Shown piece by piece: positions 18,329 through 27,567 of a DNA stretch of 58,847 nt. Made by a program: the position numbers and the translations under genes. The DNA is from Candidatus Ornithospirochaeta stercorigallinarum (GTDB lineage Bacteria > Spirochaetota > Spirochaetia > Sphaerochaetales > Sphaerochaetaceae), in contig DVIF01000046.1 in NCBI GenBank assembly GCA_018711525.1, forward strand, positions 1 to 58,847, written 5' to 3'. Each line of letters begins with the position of its first letter. Within the stretch, counting starts at the first letter, position 1. The notes under the pieces were generated by a model. That model saw only the letters and a program-made list of their open reading frames with translations. It searched no databases and was not told the DNA's origin.

Positions 18329-19660
18329 TCACCTCACCATGCAAGGTCTCTTGTTATCGAACTTCCATCCCGGAATCAGGTACTGCATGCCCTTTGCATC
18401 ATCACGTGCGCCGAGGCAGTTCTTCTCAAAGACCTCCGCAGCCTTCTCGACCTGCGCCCTGTCGACTTCGATTCCAAGACCAGGCTTTGAAGGAAGGTCT
18501 ATGCATCCGTCCTTTATCTGAAGAGGTTCCTTTGTCAGGCGCTCCCTTCCCTCCTGCCAGATCCAGTGCGTGTCGATTCCGTTCATCTTTCCAGGAATTG
18601 CAGCTGCACACTGCACGACCATTGCAAGGGAGATATCGAAATGGTTGTTCGAATGGCATCCCCACATGAGACCGAAGTCATTGCAGAGCTGTCCGACCCT
18701 GACAGAACCCTCCATGGTCCAGAAATGAGGATCAGCAAGAGGGATGTCGACACTGTTGAGGGCGATGCAATGTGCCATCTGGCGCCAGTCGGTATCGATC
18801 ATGTTTGTTGCAGTAGGCATTCCAGAGCCCCTCTTGAACTCCGCCATGATCTCGCGGCCTGAGAATCCCTCCTCCGCTCCGCATGGATCCTCACAGTATG
18901 CAAGGACCTTCTTGAGCTCCGGCGCGATCTCAAGTGATTCCTTGAGGGACCAGCATCCGTTCGGATCGAGGTCGACACGTGCATCTGGGAAATCCCTCTT
19001 TATGAGCTTTACCGCCTCAAGCTCCTGCCATGGGGTGAAAACACCACCCTTGAGCTTGAAGTCTACGAATCCATATTTATCATGTGTAGCGTGTGCGAGC
19101 TTCAAAACCGCCTCAGGAGTCATCGCCTCCTCGTTTCTCAGGCGGTACCACTCACAATCGGAATCGGACTCGTCCATATATGGAAGATCGGTCTTCTTCC
19201 TGTCCCCTACATAGAAAAGATATGAAAGGAACTGTACCCTGTCGCGCTGGATTCCATCACCCATCAAAGCTGCAGCAGGAACACCGAGGAACTTTCCCAA
19301 GAGGTCGAGACATGGAGCCTCGATTGCTGTAACGACATGGACACCAGTCCTTAGATCGAATGTCTGAAGACCCCTCACATCATCTTTAATATTGGTATTA
19401 AGCCACGCCCTTACCTTGTTGAGAGTCTGCTTGTAGTCTGCAAGGGATGTTCCGATGACAAGATCCTTGACATCTTCAAGGGCCTTCGCAATCTTCTGTC
19501 CTCCGGGGACCTCGCCGACACCTTCGGCTCCCGTGCTGTCGGTTAGGATGACGACATTCCTGGTAAAATATGGTGCATGAGCACCTGAAAGGTTCAATTC
19601 CATAGAGTCATGGCCTGCTACCATGAACACTTCCATCTTCTCAATTGTAGGACTCATCAT
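18329..19660 (-). CDS. gudD: Glucarate dehydratase
   Basis: [92 protein letters not shown]. Confidence 0.95.
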   Translation of the reverse strand: MMSPTIEKMEVFMVAGHDSMELNLSGAHAPYFTRNVVILTDSTGAEGVGEVPGGQKIAKALEDVKDLVIGTSLADYKQTLNKVRAWLNTNIKDDVRGLQTFDLRTGVHVVTAIEAPCLDLLGKFLGVPAAALMGDGIQRDRVQFLSYLFYVGDRKKTDLPYMDESDSDCEWYRLRNEEAMTPEAVLKLAHATHDKYGFVDFKLKGGVFTPWQELEAVKLIKRDFPDARVDLDPNGCWSLKESLEIAPELKKVLAYCEDPCGAEEGFSGREIMAEFKRGSGMPTATNMIDTDWRQMAHCIALNSVDIPLADPHFWTMEGSVRVGQLCNDFGLMWGCHSNNHFDISLAMVVQCAAAIPGKMNGIDTHWIWQEGRERLTKEPLQIKDGCIDLPSKPGLGIEVDRAQVEKAAEVFEKNCLGARDDAKGMQYLIPGWKFDNKRPCMVR

Positions 19661-19951
19661 TACGCTCCTTTTAAATGTACTAAAAAGAGTTTAGCACTGC
19701 TTTTTGCAGAAAACAAGAAAAAATATAAGAATTTTATAAAATTTCTTGATTTTTCAATCCAATTTATATTTTATTTCAATTTTAAATATTTTTAGAAACA
19801 GATTTTCATCTCTGGTTTTATCTGCAATCTGCTGGTTTTTCATCTGGAACCTGAGATATTATTGAACCATCATAAAACTGTAATGAAAACATACAAATGT
19901 TCATATTTACAATGTTTATCTTTAATATTTTCTTATGTTATAAACAAATGA

Positions 19952-19969
19952 AATTTAGTCTTCTAAATT
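19952..19969. repeat. Perfect inverted repeat in gudD/permease intergenic region
   Basis: AATTTAG-TCTT-CTAAATT. Confidence 0.5.
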
Positions 19970-20100
19970 ATACCACTAATCCGTCCTCACATTGATGTCA
20001 TTTCCAGACGAGTTTTGTAAACGTATGAATGTCATCATACATGTTTTTTAAGAAATCTAACGAATTTTCAACTCTTATTATATTTTTTTGTTGACAGATT

Positions 20101-20124
20101 ATAAAACAGGTCTTAAAGTTTTAT
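20101..20124. promoter_or_regulatory. Perfect inverted repeat (candidate operator) upstream of permease
   Basis: ATAAAAC-N10-GTTTTAT, lying just 3' of TTGACA at about 20093 and about 65 bp before the permease start. Confidence 0.45.
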
Positions 20125-20188
20125 TCGAACACTAAAACCTGACCCGACGGCTCAACCATTTGCCTTAGGGAACTAAAAGGAGATAAAA

Positions 20189-21460
20189 ATGGATCTTTAC
20201 ATCACATTGGCTGTTACAATCGGCATGATGGCCATGTTCATCTGGGGTAAGTACGCATACGGACTTATCACAATGACATGCTGTGTCATCCTTGCTGCAA
20301 CAGGCGTTCTTCCACTTTCAGGAGCCTTCTCTGGTTTCTGCAATCAGATTGTTGTTCTTATCGCACCGACACTTGCCCTGAGTGAAGCACTCAAGAGGAC
20401 AAGCCTCATCGGTTCATTCGGAACTCTTCTTGATAGAATGAAGGGAACCCATGGAACACTTCTCATCCTCGCATTCTATGCCGTAGGTATCATCATGGCG
20501 CAGTTCATTCCGACGACAGGATCGATTGCAATCCTCATCGTATTCCTTGCAACGCTTGGAAATACCGGTGATATCACGACAAAGAGAGTCATGATGCCGC
20601 TTCTCGGAGTAATGGTTGCCTGGAAGTTCAGAACCCCGATTGGACTCGGTGCTACGACATTCGCCATGGTAAACGGTTTCGCAGGTGACATCCTTGCTCC
20701 GGAGCATCAGCTCTCACTCCTCGATCCGTTCCTCTATGCAATCGTACCTTCAGTATGTCTTACAATTTATTGTATCTTCTGCTGGAAGCTCATGCCTAAG
20801 GACGACTCTGCAATCGATGAGAGCAAGCTCAAGAAGCAGGCTCAGGTAGAGCTTCTTCCTATGAACAAGCAGTACATAGTATACGGAGTATTCGTAGTTG
20901 TCGTAGCACTCATGCTCTTCAACATCCTCAACCTCCGCTATCTTGCACCGGCAATCGGAGTCATCATCCTTATCTTCACAGGATGCTTGAAGGTACCAGA
21001 GGCTGTTAAGCCAATGACAAGTGACATGATCTGGATGATCGCAGGTGTTCTTGCTGTAGCAGACGCACTTTCAAAGTCCGGAGCAAGTGAGCTCATCGGA
21101 TCGGCTCTCCAGTCAGGACTTGCACACGTAACGAATCCGTACATCATCTGTCTGATCTTCTCAGCAGTAACGGTTATCATGACAACCTTCCTTTCAAACA
21201 CTGCAACACAGGCTGTTCTCATTCCTATCGCAGCTTCAATCTGTGCAGCAGCAGGATGGGATCCAAGAGGACTATTGCTGATCATCGGAACATGCAACTA
21301 CTTCGCTATCGCATTCCCTTCCGGCTCCGGAGAAGCTGCGGTCACATTCGCTGCCGCCGGCTACAACCCTGTCAAGATCTTGAAGTTCACAGGCCCGTAC
21401 TGCCTCATTGCAATAGTCACATGCGGAATTATGGCCCAGATAATGTACCCACTCTATTGA
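20189..21460 (+). CDS. SLC13/DASS-type anion permease, candidate aldarate transporter
   Basis: Multi-TM hydrophobic protein with MAQFIPTTGSIAILIVFLATLG and TTFLSNTATQAVLIPIAASI (DASS-like SNT/TAT loops); followed by an aldarate-locus gene. Confidence 0.8.
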   Translation: MDLYITLAVTIGMMAMFIWGKYAYGLITMTCCVILAATGVLPLSGAFSGFCNQIVVLIAPTLALSEALKRTSLIGSFGTLLDRMKGTHGTLLILAFYAVGIIMAQFIPTTGSIAILIVFLATLGNTGDITTKRVMMPLLGVMVAWKFRTPIGLGATTFAMVNGFAGDILAPEHQLSLLDPFLYAIVPSVCLTIYCIFCWKLMPKDDSAIDESKLKKQAQVELLPMNKQYIVYGVFVVVVALMLFNILNLRYLAPAIGVIILIFTGCLKVPEAVKPMTSDMIWMIAGVLAVADALSKSGASELIGSALQSGLAHVTNPYIICLIFSAVTVIMTTFLSNTATQAVLIPIAASICAAAGWDPRGLLLIIGTCNYFAIAFPSGSGEAAVTFAAAGYNPVKILKFTGPYCLIAIVTCGIMAQIMYPLY

Positions 21461-21490
21461 TAATCGTTTTTTCATAAAAAGGAGAAGAAA

Positions 21491-22345
21491 ATGGAAAAGA
21501 AGATTTACTACGCACAGGTCGTGCATCCAAGATTCGGAGATGACAGGAAGCATCCATGGAAGTACACGGTTCCTGCATTCCGCTATGCTCCACACGTATG
21601 GCAAGTCGGTGGAAACGATGACGTATGCTGCTTCCTTCTTGATTCTGGTGAGGGCCTGATCCTCATCGATACAGGCTATACTGAGTCCGTATACCTCACG
21701 GTAGACAGGATCTGGAGAGCGGGATTCGATCCAGCTGATATCAAGAAGATCCTCCTTACACACTGGCACTGGGATCACTGCAACGGAGCATCGATGATCC
21801 AGCAGCTTACAGGTGGAAAGGCTGAGATCTGGCTGAGCAAGGAGGACGAGGTGCTCCATCAGAAGTGGAAGGACGACACAAGTGAGCTCGAGATGATCGA
21901 CTATGAGGTGACGAACTTCTATGACGACAATAAGCCTATCAAGCTCGGCCGCTTCACAATCGAGACCTTCCTCACTCCAGGACACACACCTGGTGTAACC
22001 TCCTTCCGCTTCACAGATACAGATGAAGAGACAGGAAAGACATACCGCATCGCACTCCATGGAGGACTTGGTGTACCTATGATGCGCCCTGACCTCAGAG
22101 AGAGATGGGATGTCACGGAAGAGATGTGCGAGCAGTTCGTCTCAGACTGTGAGAAGATGGCAGAGTGGCCTATCGACATCGCTCTTCAGAGCCATTTGAA
22201 CCAGGGAAACATCAAGCCGAACATCCCTGAGGATACAAACGACTACTCAGTCTGGATCGCCGATTATGCATGGAAGGACGTCCTGCTTAACCGCGCAGAT
22301 GCTGTAAAGGCATTCTATCCAGAGAAATACGGAAAGAAGAACTGA
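21491..22345 (+). CDS. MBL-fold metallohydrolase (lactonase-like)
   Basis: HWHWDH motif (ILLTHWHWDHCNGAS), TPGHTPGVTSF, DTGY. Confidence 0.9.
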   Translation: MEKKIYYAQVVHPRFGDDRKHPWKYTVPAFRYAPHVWQVGGNDDVCCFLLDSGEGLILIDTGYTESVYLTVDRIWRAGFDPADIKKILLTHWHWDHCNGASMIQQLTGGKAEIWLSKEDEVLHQKWKDDTSELEMIDYEVTNFYDDNKPIKLGRFTIETFLTPGHTPGVTSFRFTDTDEETGKTYRIALHGGLGVPMMRPDLRERWDVTEEMCEQFVSDCEKMAEWPIDIALQSHLNQGNIKPNIPEDTNDYSVWIADYAWKDVLLNRADAVKAFYPEKYGKKN

Positions 22346-22364
22346 CTTCTTCCTATTCAGATTC

Positions 22365-22400
22365 AAGGGATCGGACTTTTACAGTCCGGTCCTTTTGTTT
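22365..22400 (+). terminator. Intrinsic terminator between MBL gene and garD
   Basis: AAGGGATCGGACT-TTTAC-AGTCCGGTCCTT-TTGTTTT. Confidence 0.8.
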
Positions 22401-22406
22401 TATAAT
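22378..22406 (+). promoter_or_regulatory. Candidate garD promoter embedded in the preceding terminator
   Basis: TTTACA (22378-22383) in the terminator loop, exactly 17-nt spacer, TATAAT (22401-22406), 7 nt, then ATG at 22414; no SD. Confidence 0.6.
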
Positions 22407-22413
22407 TTCAACT

Positions 22414-23931
22414 ATGGACAACAACAGACTTACAATCAAGATAAATGAAAAAGACAATGTCGCCGTAGCTATCATGGACCTTGAGAAAGGGACTGATATC
22501 GGGAGTGGAATCGTAACAAGGGATTTCATTCCGCAGGCGCATAAGATCGCACTCAAGACGATTGAGAAGGATGAGGCAGTCATCCGCTACGGTGTCTGCC
22601 TCGGATATGCAAAAGAGAGGATTGAGAAAGGCAGCTGGATAAACGAGCACATGCTCAATCTCCCGAAGAGCCCGTCACTGGACGAGCTTGAATGGGGAAC
22701 GAACATTGTAGAAGACCTTCCCGACCCTCCAAGGAAGACATGGCTCGGATATAAGAACGAGAGCGGCCCTGCAGGGACAAGGAATCTTCTTGGCATTGTA
22801 ACGACAGTTCAGTGTGCCGCAGGAGTTCTCAAGGTCGCCGTCGAGGAGATAAGGAAAACCCTCCTTCCCAAGTATCCTAATGTAGAGGATGTGGTTGCAA
22901 TCACCCACCCCTACGGATGTGGTGTTGCAATCAACGCACCTATGGCTGTCATCCCTATCAGGGCGGTTACAAACCTGATCAGACACCCGAACTTCGGAGG
23001 GGAGGTCATGGTTGTCGGCCTTGGATGTGAGAAGCTCACATATGAGCGTGTCCTTCCTCCTGAGCAGATCAACGAGGAGAACGTCCTCACTCTGCAGGAT
23101 TATGCAGGACGTGATGCGATGATCGAGGCGATCATGAAGATGGCTGAGAGGAAGCTCGAGAAGCTCAACAGAAGGAAAAGGGAGGAACTCCCGCTTTCGG
23201 ATCTTCTGATCGGAATGCAGTGCGGAGGCTCTGATGCATTCTCCGGAATCACGGCAAACCCATCTGCCGGCTATGCTGCCGACATGCTCGTAAAAGGTGG
23301 TGCGACAGTCCTGTTCTCTGAAGTGACGGAGGTGCGTGACGGAGTTAATCTCCTTGCCCACCGCTGCATCTCCAAGGAGGTATGCGACAAGCTCGCATCC
23401 GAGATGAGATGGTATGACAACTACCTTGAAGAAGGTGGTGTCGACAGGGATGCCAACCCTACCCCGGGCAACAAGAAGGGTGGACTTGCGAACATCGTAG
23501 AAAAGGCCATGGGCTCGATTGCGAAAAGCGGAACAAGCCCTATCGTAGAGGTCCTCTCCCCTGCCGAAAAGCCAACGAAGAAGGGTCTTATATTCGCGGC
23601 AACCCCTGCAAGTGACATCGTATGCGGTCCAAGCCAGGTGGCAAGTGGAATAGGACTTCAGGTCTTCATGACAGGAAGGGGAACGCCATACGGACTTGAA
23701 GTAGCACCGGTTATAAAGGTGTGCAGCCGCAATGAGCTGAAGGACCACTGGTTCGACCTTATAGATATCTCCGCGGGAGATGTTGCAATCGGAAAAAAGA
23801 CGATAGCCGAGGTTGGAACCGAGATATTCAACTTCATTCTCGATGTCGCAAGCGGAATAAAGAAGCCGTTCAGCGACATATACGGTTTCCACAACGACAT
23901 GTGCATCTTCAATCCTGCTCCGATAACGTAA
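22414..23931 (+). CDS. garD: Galactarate/altronate dehydratase (GarD/UxaA family)
   Basis: SAF-like N-terminus plus GYKNESGPAGTRNLLGIVTTVQCAAGV, HPYGCGVAI, GMQCGGSDAFSGITANPSAGYAADMLV. Confidence 0.93.
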   Translation: MDNNRLTIKINEKDNVAVAIMDLEKGTDIGSGIVTRDFIPQAHKIALKTIEKDEAVIRYGVCLGYAKERIEKGSWINEHMLNLPKSPSLDELEWGTNIVEDLPDPPRKTWLGYKNESGPAGTRNLLGIVTTVQCAAGVLKVAVEEIRKTLLPKYPNVEDVVAITHPYGCGVAINAPMAVIPIRAVTNLIRHPNFGGEVMVVGLGCEKLTYERVLPPEQINEENVLTLQDYAGRDAMIEAIMKMAERKLEKLNRRKREELPLSDLLIGMQCGGSDAFSGITANPSAGYAADMLVKGGATVLFSEVTEVRDGVNLLAHRCISKEVCDKLASEMRWYDNYLEEGGVDRDANPTPGNKKGGLANIVEKAMGSIAKSGTSPIVEVLSPAEKPTKKGLIFAATPASDIVCGPSQVASGIGLQVFMTGRGTPYGLEVAPVIKVCSRNELKDHWFDLIDISAGDVAIGKKTIAEVGTEIFNFILDVASGIKKPFSDIYGFHNDMCIFNPAPIT

Positions 23932-23950
23932 GTGCGGAGCTTAGAAAAAC

Positions 23951-23975
23951 AGAAAGGGGCCTTAGCGCCCCTTTT
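23951..23975 (+). terminator. Intrinsic terminator after garD
   Basis: AAAGGGGC-CTTAGC-GCCCCTTTT. Confidence 0.75.
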
Positions 23976-23980
23976 CCCAT

Positions 23981-24007
23981 TGAAAAAGCCCTCAAACCAA
24001 TGAGGGC
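23981..24007 (-). terminator. Intrinsic terminator of the IclR gene
   Basis: Minus strand GCCCTCA-TTGGTT-TGAGGGC-TTTTTC. Confidence 0.75.
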
Positions 24008-24028
24008 GATGTTTGTCTTGAATTAGAC

Positions 24029-24811
24029 TTATACGGCGTAATAGCCAAGCATGCTTGAGATCCTGTTCGCCATCTCCTTGAGCTTCGGGATGGTCCCCTC
24101 TATCTCTTCGACCGACATATTGGGCTCAAGGGCGCTTGCAGAGATTGCGGCAACTATCTTGCCATCCCCGTTCATGATTGGAACAGCGGAGCAGTTGTCA
24201 CCGCTTATGTACTCGTTCCTGTCACGCCCTACTCCTTCCTCTCTTACCCTTGCAAGTTCCGCCATGAGTTCTTTTTTGTCTATTATCGTCTTAGGAGTGA
24301 ATGCCTTGAGCCCTCCTGCAGCTTCTATCATCTGGTCGACCTCAGCTTCACTCATCTGGGAGCAGAGAACCTTTCCAAGCCCTGTGCAGTGGAAAGGAAT
24401 CACCCTGCCGGGTGTGAAATAGGTACGTGGAAGGGACTGTCCGTCGATCCTGTCGATTATAAGGATCTCAGTGCCGTTCCTGACTCCCATGTTCACATTC
24501 GCCTTCTGATAGTTCGCCCAAAGCAGCTCAAGATAGGGCATCGTAAGCTTTCTTATCTCCATGGACTGCAGGGAGGTCCTGGAAAGCCCCAGGCACTTCA
24601 GAGAGAGGGAGAAGAGACCTGTCTTCGGATTCTTATCAAGATATCCAGCCTTCTGGATGCTGGAAAGAAGGCGGAATGCCATGTTGCTGTTCACATCCAG
24701 CTCATCACATACATCCTGTATCGAGATAGGACTCTGACGCTTACACGCAAGATCAAGGATCTTAAAGCATCTTTCAACAACTTTTATATTATATTTTTCG
24801 TTTTCGCTCAT
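24029..24811 (-). CDS. IclR-family transcriptional regulator
   Basis: N-terminal winged HTH (VVERCFKILDLACKRQSPISIQDVCDELDVNSNMAFRLLSSIQKAGYL) and IclR effector domain (VIPFHCTGLGKVLCSQM, RDRNEYISGDNCSAVPI). Confidence 0.93.
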   Translation of the reverse strand: MSENEKYNIKVVERCFKILDLACKRQSPISIQDVCDELDVNSNMAFRLLSSIQKAGYLDKNPKTGLFSLSLKCLGLSRTSLQSMEIRKLTMPYLELLWANYQKANVNMGVRNGTEILIIDRIDGQSLPRTYFTPGRVIPFHCTGLGKVLCSQMSEAEVDQMIEAAGGLKAFTPKTIIDKKELMAELARVREEGVGRDRNEYISGDNCSAVPIMNGDGKIVAAISASALEPNMSVEEIEGTIPKLKEMANRISSMLGYYAV

Positions 24812-25035
24812 GCCGTATTACCTTAAAAATATATTATCTTTATGAAATTATACGTCAAATATTCAAAAACATCAAAATTTTTTTGTTGATTTGAGTAAAA
24901 TTTATAATATGTTTTTCTTTGCAAATTTCCTATTATAAAAATAAAACCTTATCAATAATTATTTTCATTAATCTACTTTCTTATTTTCCCCTCTTTAGGT
25001 AATATCGATTAGAAACACAACATTCAGGGAAGGTT

Positions 25036-27552
25036 ATGACGGTAATAAAAAGAGACGGAAGTGTGGAATCCTACGACAGTTCCAAGATAGAGAATGCAAT
25101 AAGGAAGGCCTTCATCGCTAGTGAGGAGAAAGCAGGCGATGATGAAATCATGTCGCTTGTGAAAGCTGTGGAAGGCAAGATCGAAGGAAAAGGGAGTGCA
25201 GAAGTTGAATTCATCCAGGACAATGTCGAAGAGGCGTTGATGAAGGCGGGGTTCTTCCAGACAGCAAAGCGCTACATACTCTTCAGAAAGCAGAGGACTG
25301 TGCTCAGAGATGAGAGAAAGAGTCTGCTCGATGTACTCAATGAAGAGGGAATTGAAGAGGTCCTGATAAAAATCCAGAAGGAGTTTCCCACCCAGGAGTA
25401 CTCTCTCAAGATCCTTGAGAACAAATTCAGGTCGTTTTTCAAGGAAGGCATGAGTGAGAAGGAGAAGCTGGATGCAATCATCAAGGCATCGGTGGAGCTT
25501 ACGAAGCCCGAGGTTCCCAAATGGGAGATGATAGCCGCCAGGTTCCTCAGCTACCGCGTGAAGAAAGAGATGAGGGAAAGCCTTGAAAGGAGGAAGATCT
25601 CCTCATTCTCGGAAAAGGTCCGCTATCTTGCAGATAAGGGACTTTACGGCGAGTACATTGTGAAAGGATACACAAAGGAAGAGCTGGAAGAGGCGGCTGA
25701 ATTCATAGATGAAGAGAGGGAGGACCTTTTCACGTACTCCGGCCTTGAGCTTTTGATAAAAAGATATGTGATCAAAAGCCATCAGGGCGAGGTGCTTGAG
25801 ACGCCCGAGGAGATGTTTCTGGGAATAGCTCTGCATCTTGCCCTCAATGAGAAGGAGGACAGGCTGGGCTATGTCAGGAGATTCTACGACATGCTCTCTC
25901 TGATGCAGGTCACAATGGCGACCCCCACCCTCTCCAATGCAAGAAAGCCCTATCATCAGCTCTCATCATGCTTCATCGACACCGTTCCAGACAGTCTGAA
26001 CGGGATATACAGGAGCCTGGACAATTTCGCAAAGGTCTCCAAGTTCGGAGGCGGCATGGGGCTTTATTTCGGAAAAGTCAGGGCCAACGGCTCATCAATC
26101 AGGGGCTTTGAAGGAGCTGCGGGCGGAATAATAAGATGGATACGTCTCGTAAACGATACAGCCGTCGCCGTAGATCAGCTTGGAGTGAGAAGCGGAGCTG
26201 TCGCAGTATACCTTGACGTATGGCACAGAGACATCCCCGAATTCCTGAATCTCAGGACGAACAACGGAGATGACAGGATGAAGGCCCATGACGTATTCCC
26301 TGCAGTCTGCTACCCGGACTACTTCTGGCGTCTTGCCGAGGAGGACCTCGATTCCCCATGGTACATGATGTGCCCCCACGATATCCTTACAATCAAAGGA
26401 TATGCACTCGAGGACTACTGGGGTGCCGAGTGGGAGAAGAGATATCTGGATTGCGTCAACGACGCAAGGATAAAGAAAAGGGTCATGAGCGTCAAAGACA
26501 TCATCCGGCTCATACTCAAGAGTGCAGTAGAGACAGGAACTCCTTTCGCATTCAACCGTGATACTGTCAACAGAGCAAACCCGAACAAGCATAAAGGTAT
26601 GATCTACTGCTCAAACCTATGCACCGAGATCGCACAGAACATGTCTGAGATTGAAGAGGTTTCGATAAGGATGGAGAGTGAGGATGGAGACCCTGTCGTC
26701 GTGACAAAGACAAAGCCTGGGGATTTCGTCGTCTGCAACCTTGCATCCCTATCGCTTGGCAACATAGACGTGAACGACAAGTCTGAGCTAGAAAAGATAG
26801 TAAAGACGGCGGTAAGGGCGCTGGACAATGTCATCGACCTCAACTTCTACCCTCTTGAATATGCAAGATACACAAACAAACGCTATCGCTCGATCGGCCT
26901 TGGAGTCTCCGGCTATCACCACATGCTTGCCAGGAACAAGATCAGATGGGAGAGCGAGGAGCATCTAAAGTTCGTCGACAAGCTTTTCGAGGAGATAAAT
27001 TATGCTGCAATCACAGAATCGAACAGGCTCGCCATTGAAAAAGGCTCATACGAGTTCTTCCATGGCTCTGAGTGGGAGAGTGGAGAGTATTTCACATCTC
27101 GTGGCTACAGTGATGACAGATGGAACGCCCTGAGGGAAAGCGTCAGGAAAGGTGGGATGAGAAACGCATACCTCCTTGCTATCGCACCTACAAGCAGCAC
27201 CAGCATAATCGCAGGGACAAGTGCCGGAGTCGACCCTGTGATAAAGAGGTTCTTCTATGAGGAGAAGAAGGGGGAGATGCTTGCCCGTCTTGCACCATCC
27301 CTCGGCCCTGATACATGGTGGTATTATAAGAACGCACATGAGATCGACCAGAGCTGGTCTGTAAGAGCCTCAGGAATCAGGCAGCGCCATATCGACCAGG
27401 CGCAGTCGATGAACCTCTACATAACAAACGACTATACTATGAAACAGGTCCTCTCCCTATACCTTCTGGCATGGAAGAGCGGAGTGAAGACCATATACTA
27501 CATCAGGAGCAGATCCCTTGAAGTCGAGGAATGCGAATCCTGTTCATCTTAA
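25036..27552 (+). CDS. nrdA: Ribonucleoside-diphosphate reductase alpha subunit (class I)
   Basis: ATP-cone N-terminus (VIKRDGSVESYDSSKIENAIRKAF), SSCFIDTVPDSL, GGGMGLYFGKVRANGSSI, SNLCTEI, PTSSTSIIAG, C-terminal CESCSS. Confidence 0.95.
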   Translation: MTVIKRDGSVESYDSSKIENAIRKAFIASEEKAGDDEIMSLVKAVEGKIEGKGSAEVEFIQDNVEEALMKAGFFQTAKRYILFRKQRTVLRDERKSLLDVLNEEGIEEVLIKIQKEFPTQEYSLKILENKFRSFFKEGMSEKEKLDAIIKASVELTKPEVPKWEMIAARFLSYRVKKEMRESLERRKISSFSEKVRYLADKGLYGEYIVKGYTKEELEEAAEFIDEEREDLFTYSGLELLIKRYVIKSHQGEVLETPEEMFLGIALHLALNEKEDRLGYVRRFYDMLSLMQVTMATPTLSNARKPYHQLSSCFIDTVPDSLNGIYRSLDNFAKVSKFGGGMGLYFGKVRANGSSIRGFEGAAGGIIRWIRLVNDTAVAVDQLGVRSGAVAVYLDVWHRDIPEFLNLRTNNGDDRMKAHDVFPAVCYPDYFWRLAEEDLDSPWYMMCPHDILTIKGYALEDYWGAEWEKRYLDCVNDARIKKRVMSVKDIIRLILKSAVETGTPFAFNRDTVNRANPNKHKGMIYCSNLCTEIAQNMSEIEEVSIRMESEDGDPVVVTKTKPGDFVVCNLASLSLGNIDVNDKSELEKIVKTAVRALDNVIDLNFYPLEYARYTNKRYRSIGLGVSGYHHMLARNKIRWESEEHLKFVDKLFEEINYAAITESNRLAIEKGSYEFFHGSEWESGEYFTSRGYSDDRWNALRESVRKGGMRNAYLLAIAPTSSTSIIAGTSAGVDPVIKRFFYEEKKGEMLARLAPSLGPDTWWYYKNAHEIDQSWSVRASGIRQRHIDQAQSMNLYITNDYTMKQVLSLYLLAWKSGVKTIYYIRSRSLEVEECESCSS

Positions 27553-27567
27553 ATAAGGAGAGAGATA

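Noticed and set aside
21272-22060. 262-aa minus-strand ORF over permease/MBL genes
   Set aside because: Overlaps two well-supported CDSs and has no family features.
22675-23892. 405-aa ORF antisense to garD
   Set aside because: Shadow ORF: the plus-strand frame encodes a clear GarD protein; the antisense product is Cys/Arg-rich with no recognisable domain.
24812-25035. NrdR boxes upstream of nrdAB
   Set aside because: No pair of ACACTATAT-TTGTGT-like sites could be found by eye.
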